Shown here: positions 1 to 9,586 of the stretch, one piece after another
Layout: every line of letters begins with the position of its first letter
Numbering within the stretch: the stretch's first letter is position 1
NCBI GenBank assembly: GCA_963714325.1
Contig: CAVQOB010000008.1
Coordinates: forward strand, 372,001-436,000
DNA: 64,000 bases
Direction: 5' to 3'
Source of the DNA: CAVQOB01 sp963714325
GTDB lineage: Bacteria; Pseudomonadota; Alphaproteobacteria; Rhizobiales; Hyphomicrobiaceae
Position numbers and translations under genes: made by a program
The notes under the pieces: model-generated
What the model saw: the letters and a program-made list of their open reading frames with translations, nothing else
Databases searched by the model: none
Told to the model about the DNA's origin: nothing

Positions 1-25
1 CCAGCGCCCATTGTCCATCGTGTTG

Positions 26-3000
26 CGGTTCAGCCCCGCGTGTGCGGGGAACGGTGGGTACATGACGAAGATGCAGCGAAAACGCCGGCGGTTCAGCCCC
101 GCGTGTGCGGGGAACGGCGCGATTGCTCCGGCGTCATCGCGGCGCCGTTTCGGTTCAGCCCCGCGTGTGCGGGGAACGGTCGTCGAGCGCGCCGGATAAC
201 TCGGCGCATGCCCGGTTCAGCCCCGCGTGTGCGGGGAACGGCCGGCGATCTGCCAGTGGCGGACGTCCGGCCGCGGTTCAGCCCCGCGTGTGCGGGGAAC
301 GGGCCGGCGCGCAGATCGAACACGCAGATGACGACGGTTCAGCCCCGCGTGTGCGGGGAACGGTTGCTCGCCAAGCGGCGCAGCGTTGAACCACGCCGGT
401 TCAGCCCCGCGTGTGCGGGGAACGGTGCCACGTTGCGATATCGGCCAGGCGATGGCGATCGGTTCAGCCCCGCGTGTGCGGGGAACGGGCAGCGATGCGC
501 CGGAGGTGTCGTCGCAGCGGTTCAGCCCCGCGTGTGCGGGGAACGGTCATGATCACTCGATGTTTGAGCGGGATCGGTTCAGCCCCGCGTGTGCGGGGAA
601 CGGTCTGCTTGCCAGCTGCGCGAAATGTCGTGCAGCCGGTTCAGCCCCGCGTGTGCGGGGAACGGACGTCAAGCATCGACGTGTGTCCGACACGTCCTCG
701 GTTCAGCCCCGCGTGTGCGGGGAACGGCGTGTTGCTTTGCATCGTCGAAGATGGTCACGTCGGTTCAGCCCCGCGTGTGCGGGGAACGGGATCGGCGAAG
801 TGCAACGCAGGTCATCGATGCCGGTTCAGCCCCGCGTGTGCGGGGAACGGTCATCGGCCGTGGAATCGACGCTATCACAGACGGTTCAGCCCCGCGTGTG
901 CGGGGAACGGATGCTCGCGGTGCATCATGAGCCGAGACCGGTTCAGCCCCGCGTGTGCGGGGAACGGCGGTCGCAGCGTCGAACCGGGCCATCGCGATCG
1001 GTTCAGCCCCGCGTGTGCGGGGAACGGTACGTCCGAGCGCAGCAGTCTCGAGCCGCGTCGGTTCAGCCCCGCGTGTGCGGGGAACGGCTCGGCATGTCTA
1101 ATCGTCATGCGACGAGCGTTCGGTTCAGCCCCGCGTGTGCGGGGAACGGTGGCCAGCGGCTCATGACCGACCGTCCGATCAGCGGTTCAGCCCCGCGTGT
1201 GCGGGGAACGGAAGCCATGCTGATGCCAGCCGCTAGAGCCGATCGGTTCAGCCCCGCGTGTGCGGGGAACGGGCCTTCGGATCTGATACACTTGCCAGCT
1301 ATGTCACGGTTCAGCCCCGCGTGTGCGGGGAACGGATCCATGTGAACATGATGTAGTCAGCGCCGTCCGGTTCAGCCCCGCGTGTGCGGGGAACGGATAC
1401 CAGTTCGGCCTTGAGTTCCGCCAGACGCCCGGTTCAGCCCCGCGTGTGCGGGGAACGGACGCTTTTCGTCGCGGACGAGCGTTGACGATCGGCGGTTCAG
1501 CCCCGCGTGTGCGGGGAACGGTAGCTGAAGGCCGATCTGCGCAATGATCTCGTCCGGTTCAGCCCCGCGTGTGCGGGGAACGGACAAGCAACCCAACGGC
1601 ACGGCGCCTCATGAGCCGGTTCAGCCCCGCGTGTGCGGGGAACGGTTTATGTGCTCAAATCGGCAGCCGGAGTCGACCGGTTCAGCCCCGCGTGTGCGGG
1701 GAACGGGGCAAACCGTTTGATGTTGACAGCCAAGTGAACGGTTCAGCCCCGCGTGTGCGGGGAACGGGCTCTCGGACCCACCTTGGCTCTCGGACCCACC
1801 GGTTCAGCCCCGCGTGTGCGGGGAACGGCTTGAAAGTGCCTGGAACGAAACGGCATGTACGGTTCAGCCCCGCGTGTGCGGGGAACGGGCAGCATCGAAC
1901 ACGCTATCAGTAGCGCGGCCGGTTCAGCCCCGCGTGTGCGGGGAACGGAAGTGGCAGTGCGCGGTGCTGCAATCGCCGCTCGGTTCAGCCCCGCGTGTGC
2001 GGGGAACGGCCGCGCAGTTGAGCGAGCGTCGTCACCAAGTCCGGTTCAGCCCCGCGTGTGCGGGGAACGGGCAAACCTAATGTGGTCGGACGATAGCCAT
2101 TAACGGTTCAGCCCCGCGTGTGCGGGGAACGGTGCATCCAGATGTTGAGACGCGAGCCGTCACGCGGTTCAGCCCCGCGTGTGCGGGGAACGGTCGACTA
2201 GCGACGCTAGGCACGAGGTCAACGAGCGGTTCAGCCCCGCGTGTGCGGGGAACGGGGTGCGAACGTCGCGCGTGCTCTGTGCACTCGACGGTTCAGCCCC
2301 GCGTGTGCGGGGAACGGTCTATGGGCGGCGTCGACCCGTCCGACGTCAACGGTTCAGCCCCGCGTGTGCGGGGAACGGCCAAGGGCAGCACGCTCGCCAG
2401 ATCGCGACAATCGGTTCAGCCCCGCGTGTGCGGGGAACGGAGCCTCGGTCAATTCCGTTCGGCGCTGTCAGGCGGTTCAGCCCCGCGTGTGCGGGGAACG
2501 GGTCGTTGATCGCATCCTTAACGACACGGAATGTCGGTTCAGCCCCGCGTGTGCGGGGAACGGTACGATGGTGGCGTGACGTGGGGTTCAACCCACGGTT
2601 CAGCCCCGCGTGTGCGGGGAACGGGTGCGCGCAAACCGGTCTACCCGTTCGCGGTGCAGGTTCAGCCCCGCGTGTGCGGGGAACGGCCGGCGTGTCGGCT
2701 TCGGCATTCACGACGAATCGGTTCAGCCCCGCGTGTGCGGGGAACGGTGTCGCCAGCGGGACCATGGCCACCAGGAGCCCGGTTCAGCCCCGCGTGTGCG
2801 GGGAACGGAACCCAGGCGATGTCGTGTGGCGCAGCATGACCGGTTCAGCCCCGCGTGTGCGGGGAACGGACGCTGGTGCTCGATATCTCGACGCGATACT
2901 ACGGTTCAGCCCCGCGTGTGCGGGGAACGGGTAGGTGTCGGTCGGAACTCGTGCTTTCAGGCCAGCGGTTCAGCCCCGCGTGTGCGGGGAACGGTGCCGC

Positions 3001-6000
3001 GAGAAGCGGCAACAGATTCGTCGATTGCCGGTTCAGCCCCGCGTGTGCGGGGAACGGTGCATTGGCCGTGCGAAGCTACGCTGTCACAGACGGTTCAGCC
3101 CCGCGTGTGCGGGGAACGGATGCGTTCGCGGTCACATCATGAAACGAAATCCGGTTCAGCCCCGCGTGTGCGGGGAACGGCGGTGGCAGGCTCGAACAGG
3201 GCCGATTTGCGATCCGGTTCAGCCCCGCGTGTGCGGGGAACGGACTCCGAGCGCAGCGTCGTCCAGCCGCGCCCTCGGTTCAGCCCCGCGTGTGCGGGGA
3301 ACGGCTCTGCATGTCGTAATCTTGATAGACGAACATTCGGTTCAGCCCCGCGTGTGCGGGGAACGGCGGCCAGCGGCTCGATGACCGACCGTCCGATCAT
3401 CGGTTCAGCCCCGCGTGTGCGGGGAACGGGAGCTGGCCAATCGTCGATGCCGAGAACGACTGCGGTTCAGCCCCGCGTGTGCGGGGAACGGCTGGCGACC
3501 CCTTGCGGCAAAACGGATGCGACCCGGTTCAGCCCCGCGTGTGCGGGGAACGGATGGCGCGCACGATACACACCGCCGACAACGCCGGTTCAGCCCCGCG
3601 TGTGCGGGGAACGGTGATCCGGTGCGCGCGAAACTATTGATGTGCCCGGTTCAGCCCCGCGTGTGCGGGGAACGGCGGTTTCGAGTGATCCCGGTGCCGC
3701 AGTTGCGCGGTTCAGCCCCGCGTGTGCGGGGAACGGCAGCCGGTTGATATGCCTGCTATCGAATTAGGCGGTTCAGCCCCGCGTGTGCGGGGAACGGGGC
3801 AAGCTTATCTCGTTTCAGTTATGCTGACCGGTTCAGCCCCGCGTGTGCGGGGAACGGCGCTTTCGGACACGATTGTAGCCGATCCCGTGGCGGTTCAGCC
3901 CCGCGTGTGCGGGGAACGGGATCACGGATGCGAACACGCCAAGCTCTATGCGGTTCAGCCCCGCGTGTGCGGGGAACGGAAATCGCCGCTGGTAACCTGC
4001 AATCACAAGCTCGGTTCAGCCCCGCGTGTGCGGGGAACGGCTCGCCGCCGCGCCTACGTCGGTCAACAGTAACGGTTCAGCCCCGCGTGTGCGGGGAACG
4101 GCGGCACTTCGAACCGCTCGGCCAACCACTGCGCGGTTCAGCCCCGCGTGTGCGGGGAACGGGAAACAATCTTTGCGCTAGCTAGTTTATTCTGCGGTTC
4201 AGCCCCGCGTGTGCGGGGAACGGACGAATCCCCCCTACGGCGAAAGAAGCTCAGCGCGGTTCAGCCCCGCGTGTGCGGGGAACGGTAGCATTTGTTGCGC
4301 CACAGCTCGAATGCGATTCGGTTCAGCCCCGCGTGTGCGGGGAACGGTGGCGTCAGCGTGATAGATAACGCCCTACTGTCGGTTCAGCCCCGCGTGTGCG
4401 GGGAACGGCACCCACGGCAAATACCAGGGAGCTAGGATAGCGGTTCAGCCCCGCGTGTGCGGGGAACGGGCCTTGGCTGCTGCGACTAAGGTTCCCTCGA
4501 TCGGTTCAGCCCCGCGTGTGCGGGGAACGGTGATCCGATCATGTTGGCGAACTTGTCACCCCCGGTTCAGCCCCGCGTGTGCGGGGAACGGAAGCCAACT
4601 CATCGCACTGGACCGGCGACGGCCGGTTCAGCCCCGCGTGTGCGGGGAACGGAACAGCTGGGAATAAGTGCGTTGGACCGTTTGCGGTTCAGCCCCGCGT
4701 GTGCGGGGAACGGGTCCTTCGCGGATACCAAAAACCGAAAATGCACGGTTCAGCCCCGCGTGTGCGGGGAACGGGCGGCGGAAGTCAGCGAAAAGAAACC
4801 CTGCGCGGTTCAGCCCCGCGTGTGCGGGGAACGGCCTCAATCAAGAGCCCTGTGGCTGTTGCGATGCGGTTCAGCCCCGCGTGTGCGGGGAACGGGTTCG
4901 TCGAGATCGGTACCAAATCGTTCAAAGTCGGTTCAGCCCCGCGTGTGCGGGGAACGGGTCAGCTCCGACTGTGAGTTGAAATAGAGTCGCGGTTCAGCCC
5001 CGCGTGTGCGGGGAACGGCACGATCACTGAAGCAAAAACAACAGCCGTGACGGTTCAGCCCCGCGTGTGCGGGGAACGGCGGCATTTTGATATCGATCGC
5101 CAGTTCAATCGCGGTTCAGCCCCGCGTGTGCGGGGAACGGCTGCGAAAGCAATGGCCGGAAACCGGATCACCGGTTCAGCCCCGCGTGTGCGGGGAACGG
5201 TCGCGATTGCCGTTAAGGCGACCGCTCTGACGCGGTTCAGCCCCGCGTGTGCGGGGAACGGGTTTTGCTTCATCAGCAGCTCGGCAATCCTGGCGGTTCA
5301 GCCCCGCGTGTGCGGGGAACGGCACGAGATCGCTCGCAGCTCACGGTGTGGAACGCGGTTCAGCCCCGCGTGTGCGGGGAACGGAGCGCATTGTTCCACG
5401 CATTGCAGGAGCGCTCGGTTCAGCCCCGCGTGTGCGGGGAACGGCGATAGGCCGCGTTGCAATGTCAGCCGCATGGACGGTTCAGCCCCGCGTGTGCGGG
5501 GAACGGCGCTCGTTGGTGGCGACGCAGCCGCTGGAGCGGTTCAGCCCCGCGTGTGCGGGGAACGGCAGTGGGCGGCGGATCGATTGCATCGTACGTCGGT
5601 TCAGCCCCGCGTGTGCGGGGAACGGGTCGCCGAGTCGAGGCGCTAGGTTGCATGTCCAACGGTTCAGCCCCGCGTGTGCGGGGAACGGCGTCTCATCTGC
5701 ACCGAGCAAGCGTCGGCGATGGCGGTTCAGCCCCGCGTGTGCGGGGAACGGCTGCCGTTGCAGAGCGGCACACTGCGCCACGACGGTTCAGCCCCGCGTG
5801 TGCGGGGAACGGACCACTGCGGCATCAGCCGACGCACTGCGGTGCCGGTTCAGCCCCGCGTGTGCGGGGAACGGCTGCGCATCTGAATGGGCGACAGATC
5901 GCCGCAGCCGGTTCAGCCCCGCGTGTGCGGGGAACGGTCAAGCGCATGACCACCGTCCAGGCATGCCAGCGCCGGTTCAGCCCCGCGTGTGCGGGGAACG

Positions 6001-6599
6001 GGTGTGTCACGCCGATAGGCGCGATCGATACGACGGTTCAGCCCCGCGTGTGCGGGGAACGGGCTGACGGTCTGGCGTCATCGTCGGCATCAGCGGTTCA
6101 GCCCCGCGTGTGCGGGGAACGGGCGACCAAGTCGACGGTGCCGGATCACGCGGCCGGTTCAGCCCCGCGTGTGCGGGGAACGGCTGCGTCGGCATGCCGT
6201 CGCATGCTGCGGTTCAGCCCCGCGTGTGCGGGGAACGGCTGTGCCAGAGCGCCATGTGCAGCGATGCGGTTCAGCCCCGCGTGTGCGGGGAACGGGTGCG
6301 TACTGGTCGGCGCAGAACACCGTCGTCCGGTTCAGCCCCGCGTGTGCGGGGAACGGTAGTCGCGCAACGCTGCGAGACCCGCGTCATGTCGGTTCAGCCC
6401 CGCGTGTGCGGGGAACGGCGTCCGTGTCCATGCGATGCAGTCGAGCTCGGTTCAGCCCCGCGTGTGCGGGGAACGGCGATGCTCGCAGCTCGCCAGCGCC
6501 GTGCAGCGCGGTTCAGCCCCGCGTGTGCGGGGAACGGGATCGAGACGCTCGCATGATCAGTCGCCGATCGCGGTTCAGCCCCGCGTGTGCGGGGAACGG
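26..6599 (-). CRISPR. Type I-E CRISPR array, about 108 repeats and 107 spacers
   Basis: A 29-nt repeat recurs about every 61 nt without degeneration from position 26 to 6599. Tracking its offset through every line gives 108 copies. Bases 1-25 look like part of another spacer, so the array continues to the left. On the minus strand the repeat has a CCCCGC-ACAC-GCGGGG hairpin and ends in CTGAACCG, matching the type I-E pattern of a Cas6e hairpin plus an 8-nt 5' handle. The leader end is therefore on the right, next to cas2. All repeats read identically except that the one at 2658-2686 begins with A instead of C on the plus strand. Spacers are mostly 31-34 nt with outliers: 26 nt at 6184-6209, 28 nt at 547-574, 911-938 and 6239-6266, and 35 nt at 2931-2965. 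Confidence 0.98.
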
Positions 6600-6640
6600 A
6601 CTTGCTTCCATCCCGTTGATGTCACGATCGTTTCACGATG
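6600..6640 (-). promoter_or_regulatory. Leader-side flank of the type I-E array
   Basis: This is the DNA between the last repeat and the cas2 stop codon, upstream of the array on the minus strand, where a CRISPR leader is expected. It is only 41 nt. Family Cas2e proteins usually end near residue 95, so the leader may really extend to about 6745 under the last third of the cas2 reading frame. I see no convincing IHF consensus or promoter boxes. The assignment rests on position and orientation only. Confidence 0.5.
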
Positions 6641-7030
6641 TCAAAGAGCGGTACCAACATGAACAACATTTTCGTCACGCTGTGTCTGGTGGTTTGGCAA
6701 CATGGCGATTTGGACAGGTGCACCGGTCGCCCGCATTTCGGCTGTCGCTGGCGGGACGGGCTTGAACCTCACCAGCGTCAGGCCATCGAAATCGACCGGC
6801 TCGCGACGGTTCGCGCCGACGGCCTCGAACGCGAAGCCGCTGTCGGTCGGCGCGGCCCAGGCGATGACGGCGTTGCCGTCGCCGATCATGATCTTGACCT
6901 CGTCCCAGATGCGTTCGCGCACGCGGCGACTGTAGACGCCGACGTAGACGCCGGCGCGCACTTCGGCGAGCCACAGTGACAGCCGACCACGCAAACGCGG
7001 CGGCGCGTTTTCAACCACGATGACCATCAT
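6641..7030 (-). CDS. cas2: CRISPR-associated endoribonuclease-fold protein Cas2, type I-E
   Basis: Cas2e is the structural partner of Cas1 in the spacer-integration complex. The N-terminal part (VIVVENAPPRLRGRLS, then EVRAGVYVG and GNAVIAWA) matches the Cas2e fold closely. The reading frame is 129 codons, while the family usually stops near 95. Residues from about 95 onward (PPATAEMRATG...) do not look like Cas2 and run into the expected leader, so they may be a non-conserved extension or reflect a lost stop. The start lies inside the 3' end of cas1 with a 20-nt overlap, showing translational coupling. The frame is unbroken, unlike the effector genes upstream. Confidence 0.93.
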   Translation of the reverse strand: MMVIVVENAPPRLRGRLSLWLAEVRAGVYVGVYSRRVRERIWDEVKIMIGDGNAVIAWAAPTDSGFAFEAVGANRREPVDFDGLTLVRFKPVPPATAEMRATGAPVQIAMLPNHQTQRDENVVHVGTAL

Positions 7031-7976
7031 CGCCGGATGCCTCCTCGCGCGGAATTGCGGGCTCGACCGCTTCGGGCGCGTCGACGGGTGGGTCGATGCC
7101 GCTGGCCTTCAGGATCTCCTCGATGCCTGGGATGATCTTGTCGAGCACGCCGGTCTTGCGAAACAGGTCGCGGCAGGCAATGCGCACCTGCCGCTCGGGC
7201 GCGGAGCCATCGCCTTTGCCCTTGGTGATTTTCGCGGCGGTCTCGAAAGCCGCCGGCACGACGGTATCAAACTTGTAGATGTCGGCGATGTCGTAGACGA
7301 AACTTTGCGGTTTGCCGCGATGCAGAAAGCCGATCGCCGGCGCATAGCCGGCAGCGAGGATGGCGGCTTCGGTGATGCCATAGAGACAGGCGGTCGCCGA
7401 CGACAGGCAGCGGTTCGGAATGTCGGCCGCGTCCCACTCTTTGCGGTCGTAGTTGCGTGCCTTCCACTCGACGCCGTATTTCTTGGCGATGAGCTTGTAG
7501 ATCTCGCGCACGCGCGCGCCCTCGATGCCGCGCAATTGCTCGATCGAGCGGCGCGACGGCGCGTCCTCGTCGAAGCGGCGACGGTACATTTCGCGGACGA
7601 CATTCAGGCGCGCATCCTCGTCGAGCGCGACGCGGGCTTGATAGAGCAGCCGGTCGGCGCGCGCGCCACCGGGCTGGCCGGAGGCATAGAGGCGCACGCC
7701 GGCCTCGCCGACCCAGACCAGCAGGCAGCCGACCTGTGCGGCCAGGACGACGGCCGCGTGGCTGACGCGCGTGCCGGGCTCCAGCATGATGCAGGCGAGG
7801 CCGCCGACCGGGATTTGCACGCGGACGCCTTTCTCATCGACGAGCACGAAGGCGCCGTCGATGACATCGAGCTCGCCGTAGCGCAGGAAGATGATGCCGG
7901 CGCGATCCTTGATCGCGATCGGGCGGAGAGGGACGTACGGTGCGTCGTTGGCGGCCATGCGGATCTTCTCCGTCAA
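7011..7976 (-). CDS. cas1: CRISPR-associated integrase Cas1, type I-E
   Basis: Cas1 is the metal-dependent integrase that inserts new spacers at the leader end together with Cas2. The protein is 321 residues, normal for type I-E. The N-terminal beta domain holds the RAGIIFLRYGELDV stretch near residues 25-40. The alpha domain has the expected catalytic set: Glu in IEGARVREIY (about 152), His in GFLHRGK (about 219) and Asp in YDIADIYK (about 229-232). The C-terminal 40 residues are Pro/Glu-rich and probably unstructured. Its start overlaps the cas6e stop by 4 nt (ATGA) and its end overlaps cas2. There is no frameshift, in contrast to cas3, cas8e, cse2, cas7e and cas5e. Confidence 0.96.
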   Translation of the reverse strand: MTEKIRMAANDAPYVPLRPIAIKDRAGIIFLRYGELDVIDGAFVLVDEKGVRVQIPVGGLACIMLEPGTRVSHAAVVLAAQVGCLLVWVGEAGVRLYASGQPGGARADRLLYQARVALDEDARLNVVREMYRRRFDEDAPSRRSIEQLRGIEGARVREIYKLIAKKYGVEWKARNYDRKEWDAADIPNRCLSSATACLYGITEAAILAAGYAPAIGFLHRGKPQSFVYDIADIYKFDTVVPAAFETAAKITKGKGDGSAPERQVRIACRDLFRKTGVLDKIIPGIEEILKASGIDPPVDAPEAVEPAIPREEASGDDGHRG

Positions 7977-8755
7977 GCGCGGCGGATCAGCATGAGGCCG
8001 CAGCCGAAGGCTTTGGCCGAGCCGAAGCCGCGGGCAAGCTTGTCGAGAAACAGCACTGGATCATCGACAGTAAGGCTGCCTGTGATGTCGACGGTGGAGA
8101 TGCCTGCTGGCTTTTTGCCGCTGCGGCGCTCGACTGGGGCCTGCGCATAATTGGCGACGGCGAGGCTGTTGGCATCCTCGACCGGTGGCACCGCAAAGCC
8201 GTGGCGACCGCCTTGGCGCGTCACCCAATCCCTCACGGCTGAGGCGACGATGGCATCTCGCACGAACGCGCGTCCGGTCTTCTCCGTCCAATCTGTCTTC
8301 GGAATGCCGGTAAGCGCATGCATGACCACGTCGATGCGTTTGCCGCGTTGACGTCCCTGAGCGTCGGTTTTGCCGGTGATCCCGGCCGACTTGCTGGCGA
8401 CGGTCGGGTTTGCCCTCAGGGCAAACCGCAATCGGTCGCCTATACGCAAGGCCGGTTCGAACGGCTTGGTTGCGAGGTCAAACAGCCCATTCGGATCGGT
8501 CGGTTGCTTTCGCGAGAGTATCATGAACCGACCATCGCCTTCGTCGCGCCAGAGGAACCCATCGTCGCCGGTGCGCCAAGCCGGATCGTCTCGCCCAACG
8601 TCCGGTCTATCCTGGAACAGCATCCAGACAATTCGATGCGCGCGACCGATAGATTTCGCCGGTTCAGGTGAGAGCAGCAAAGGCGAAATAGACGCGAGGG
8701 CTTCGCCGCGGCGCGTACGCAAGCGAGCGCGCGAGAGATAGAGCGTAGTCATCAT
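7973..8755 (-). CDS. cas6e: Pre-crRNA processing endoribonuclease Cas6e (CasE/Cse3)
   Basis: Cas6e cuts the repeat hairpin of the long precursor RNA and stays bound to the 3' hairpin in Cascade. The protein starts MMTTLYLSRARLR, a typical Cas6e opening. RIVWMLFQD follows near residue 45, and the C-terminus has GFGSAKAFGCGLMLIRR, the glycine-rich loop that marks the second RAMP ferredoxin fold. The length from ATG 8755 is about 260 residues, slightly above the usual 200-230, and the frame is intact. An upstream ATG at 8776 exists, but 8755 (or 8752) overlaps the cas5e stop and fits better. A 4-nt overlap links it to cas1. Confidence 0.93.
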   Translation of the reverse strand: MMTTLYLSRARLRTRRGEALASISPLLLSPEPAKSIGRAHRIVWMLFQDRPDVGRDDPAWRTGDDGFLWRDEGDGRFMILSRKQPTDPNGLFDLATKPFEPALRIGDRLRFALRANPTVASKSAGITGKTDAQGRQRGKRIDVVMHALTGIPKTDWTEKTGRAFVRDAIVASAVRDWVTRQGGRHGFAVPPVEDANSLAVANYAQAPVERRSGKKPAGISTVDITGSLTVDDPVLFLDKLARGFGSAKAFGCGLMLIRRA

Positions 8756-9586
8756 TCGCCTCCGATTGTGACGCAAGTCTCCTGCCTATCACCGAAACTC
8801 CAGGTCCGCCGGTCAACGATGCAATCACGCCGCTGGGTGTGGACCGGACCGGTAGCCGCCGGCAAGAGACCGATGTCGGCAGAATCGAGCCAGATTTGGT
8901 GCCGATTGGGTGATTTGCGCTCGCCGTCCTGCCACACCAGGGCTCGCAGGTCTGGCACACGATCAGGCTCGACATAACGCCGTTTGGCTTTCGATCTGAG
9001 GTCTTCAAGATGGGTCACCCTATCGGTTTTTTCCTTAATCTCGTCAGTGTCGAACGCCTTGAAAGCTGCAGACAATTCTACAGCTGGAAAGAGATGCGGC
9101 CGCAGCGGATGGCCGATCGGGCAAGCCTTACGGCCTAAGTACAAGGTAAACACCGGCTGGCGGAGCCGGTCGGCGATGAATAAAGGTCGTCGCCACCAAA
9201 CCGGAGCCAAAGAGCGACGACGGCATTCATGTCCATGATGTAATCACGCTCTGAAAGTTTGGTGCTGCGTGATTTCGAGCAGAACAATTCGTCGCGGCGA
9301 GTCTGCCACCGCCGGCCACGTTCTGGAACAGGTGCCTGCGCTGTATGGTAGTCGCAAGTGGGCGGCCGGCATCGTCGATGCGCACGGCGAAACCGATGCG
9401 CGCTTCGAGATTTATCTGCCCGGCGGAGTCGCCCCGCTCGATGCCGTGAGCGGCGGCGACAAGTCCCAGGACTGCAGAACGAGAAGGTCGTGTCCATGTC
9501 TGGCGCTGTTCGCCGATGGCGATCTGCCCCGAGGAGGCCATCGGCCCCCAGAGGCGAAACAAGAGAAAAGCGTTAGGTGATGGCAT
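8752..9586 (-). pseudogene. cas5e: Cas5e (CasD), Cascade subunit, frameshifted
   Basis: Cas5e caps the crRNA 5' handle in Cascade. The expected parts are present but in three frames. The start MPSPNAFLLFRLWGPM and GEQRQTW lie in frame with cas7e down to about 9400. The middle DYHTAQ, TRRDEL and SERDYIMDMN lies in a second frame at about 9355-9215. The C-terminal PLFIADRLRQPVF and LYLGRKACP lies in a third frame, 9210-8752. At least two indels are therefore needed. The stop overlaps the cas6e start. The head is fused in frame to the Cas7e tail, which in related operons is usually a separate overlapping frame. The gene cannot make a full product as read. Confidence 0.85.

Noticed and set aside
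1212..3462. Possible extra spacer pair 1212-1243 with 3430-3462
   Set aside because: Only a short GATGCC match at different offsets, no better than chance, so it was left out of the duplicated block.
11..6765. Many long Arg/Pro/Gly-rich reading frames across the I-E array on both strands
   Set aside because: They are translations of the repeat unit (SAPRVRGT, FSPACAGNG, FPAHAGLNR) and change with spacer length, so they are not genes.
7020..8150. A 376-codon plus-strand frame opposite cas1
   Set aside because: It is antisense to cas1, has no domain features, and arises from the high GC content.
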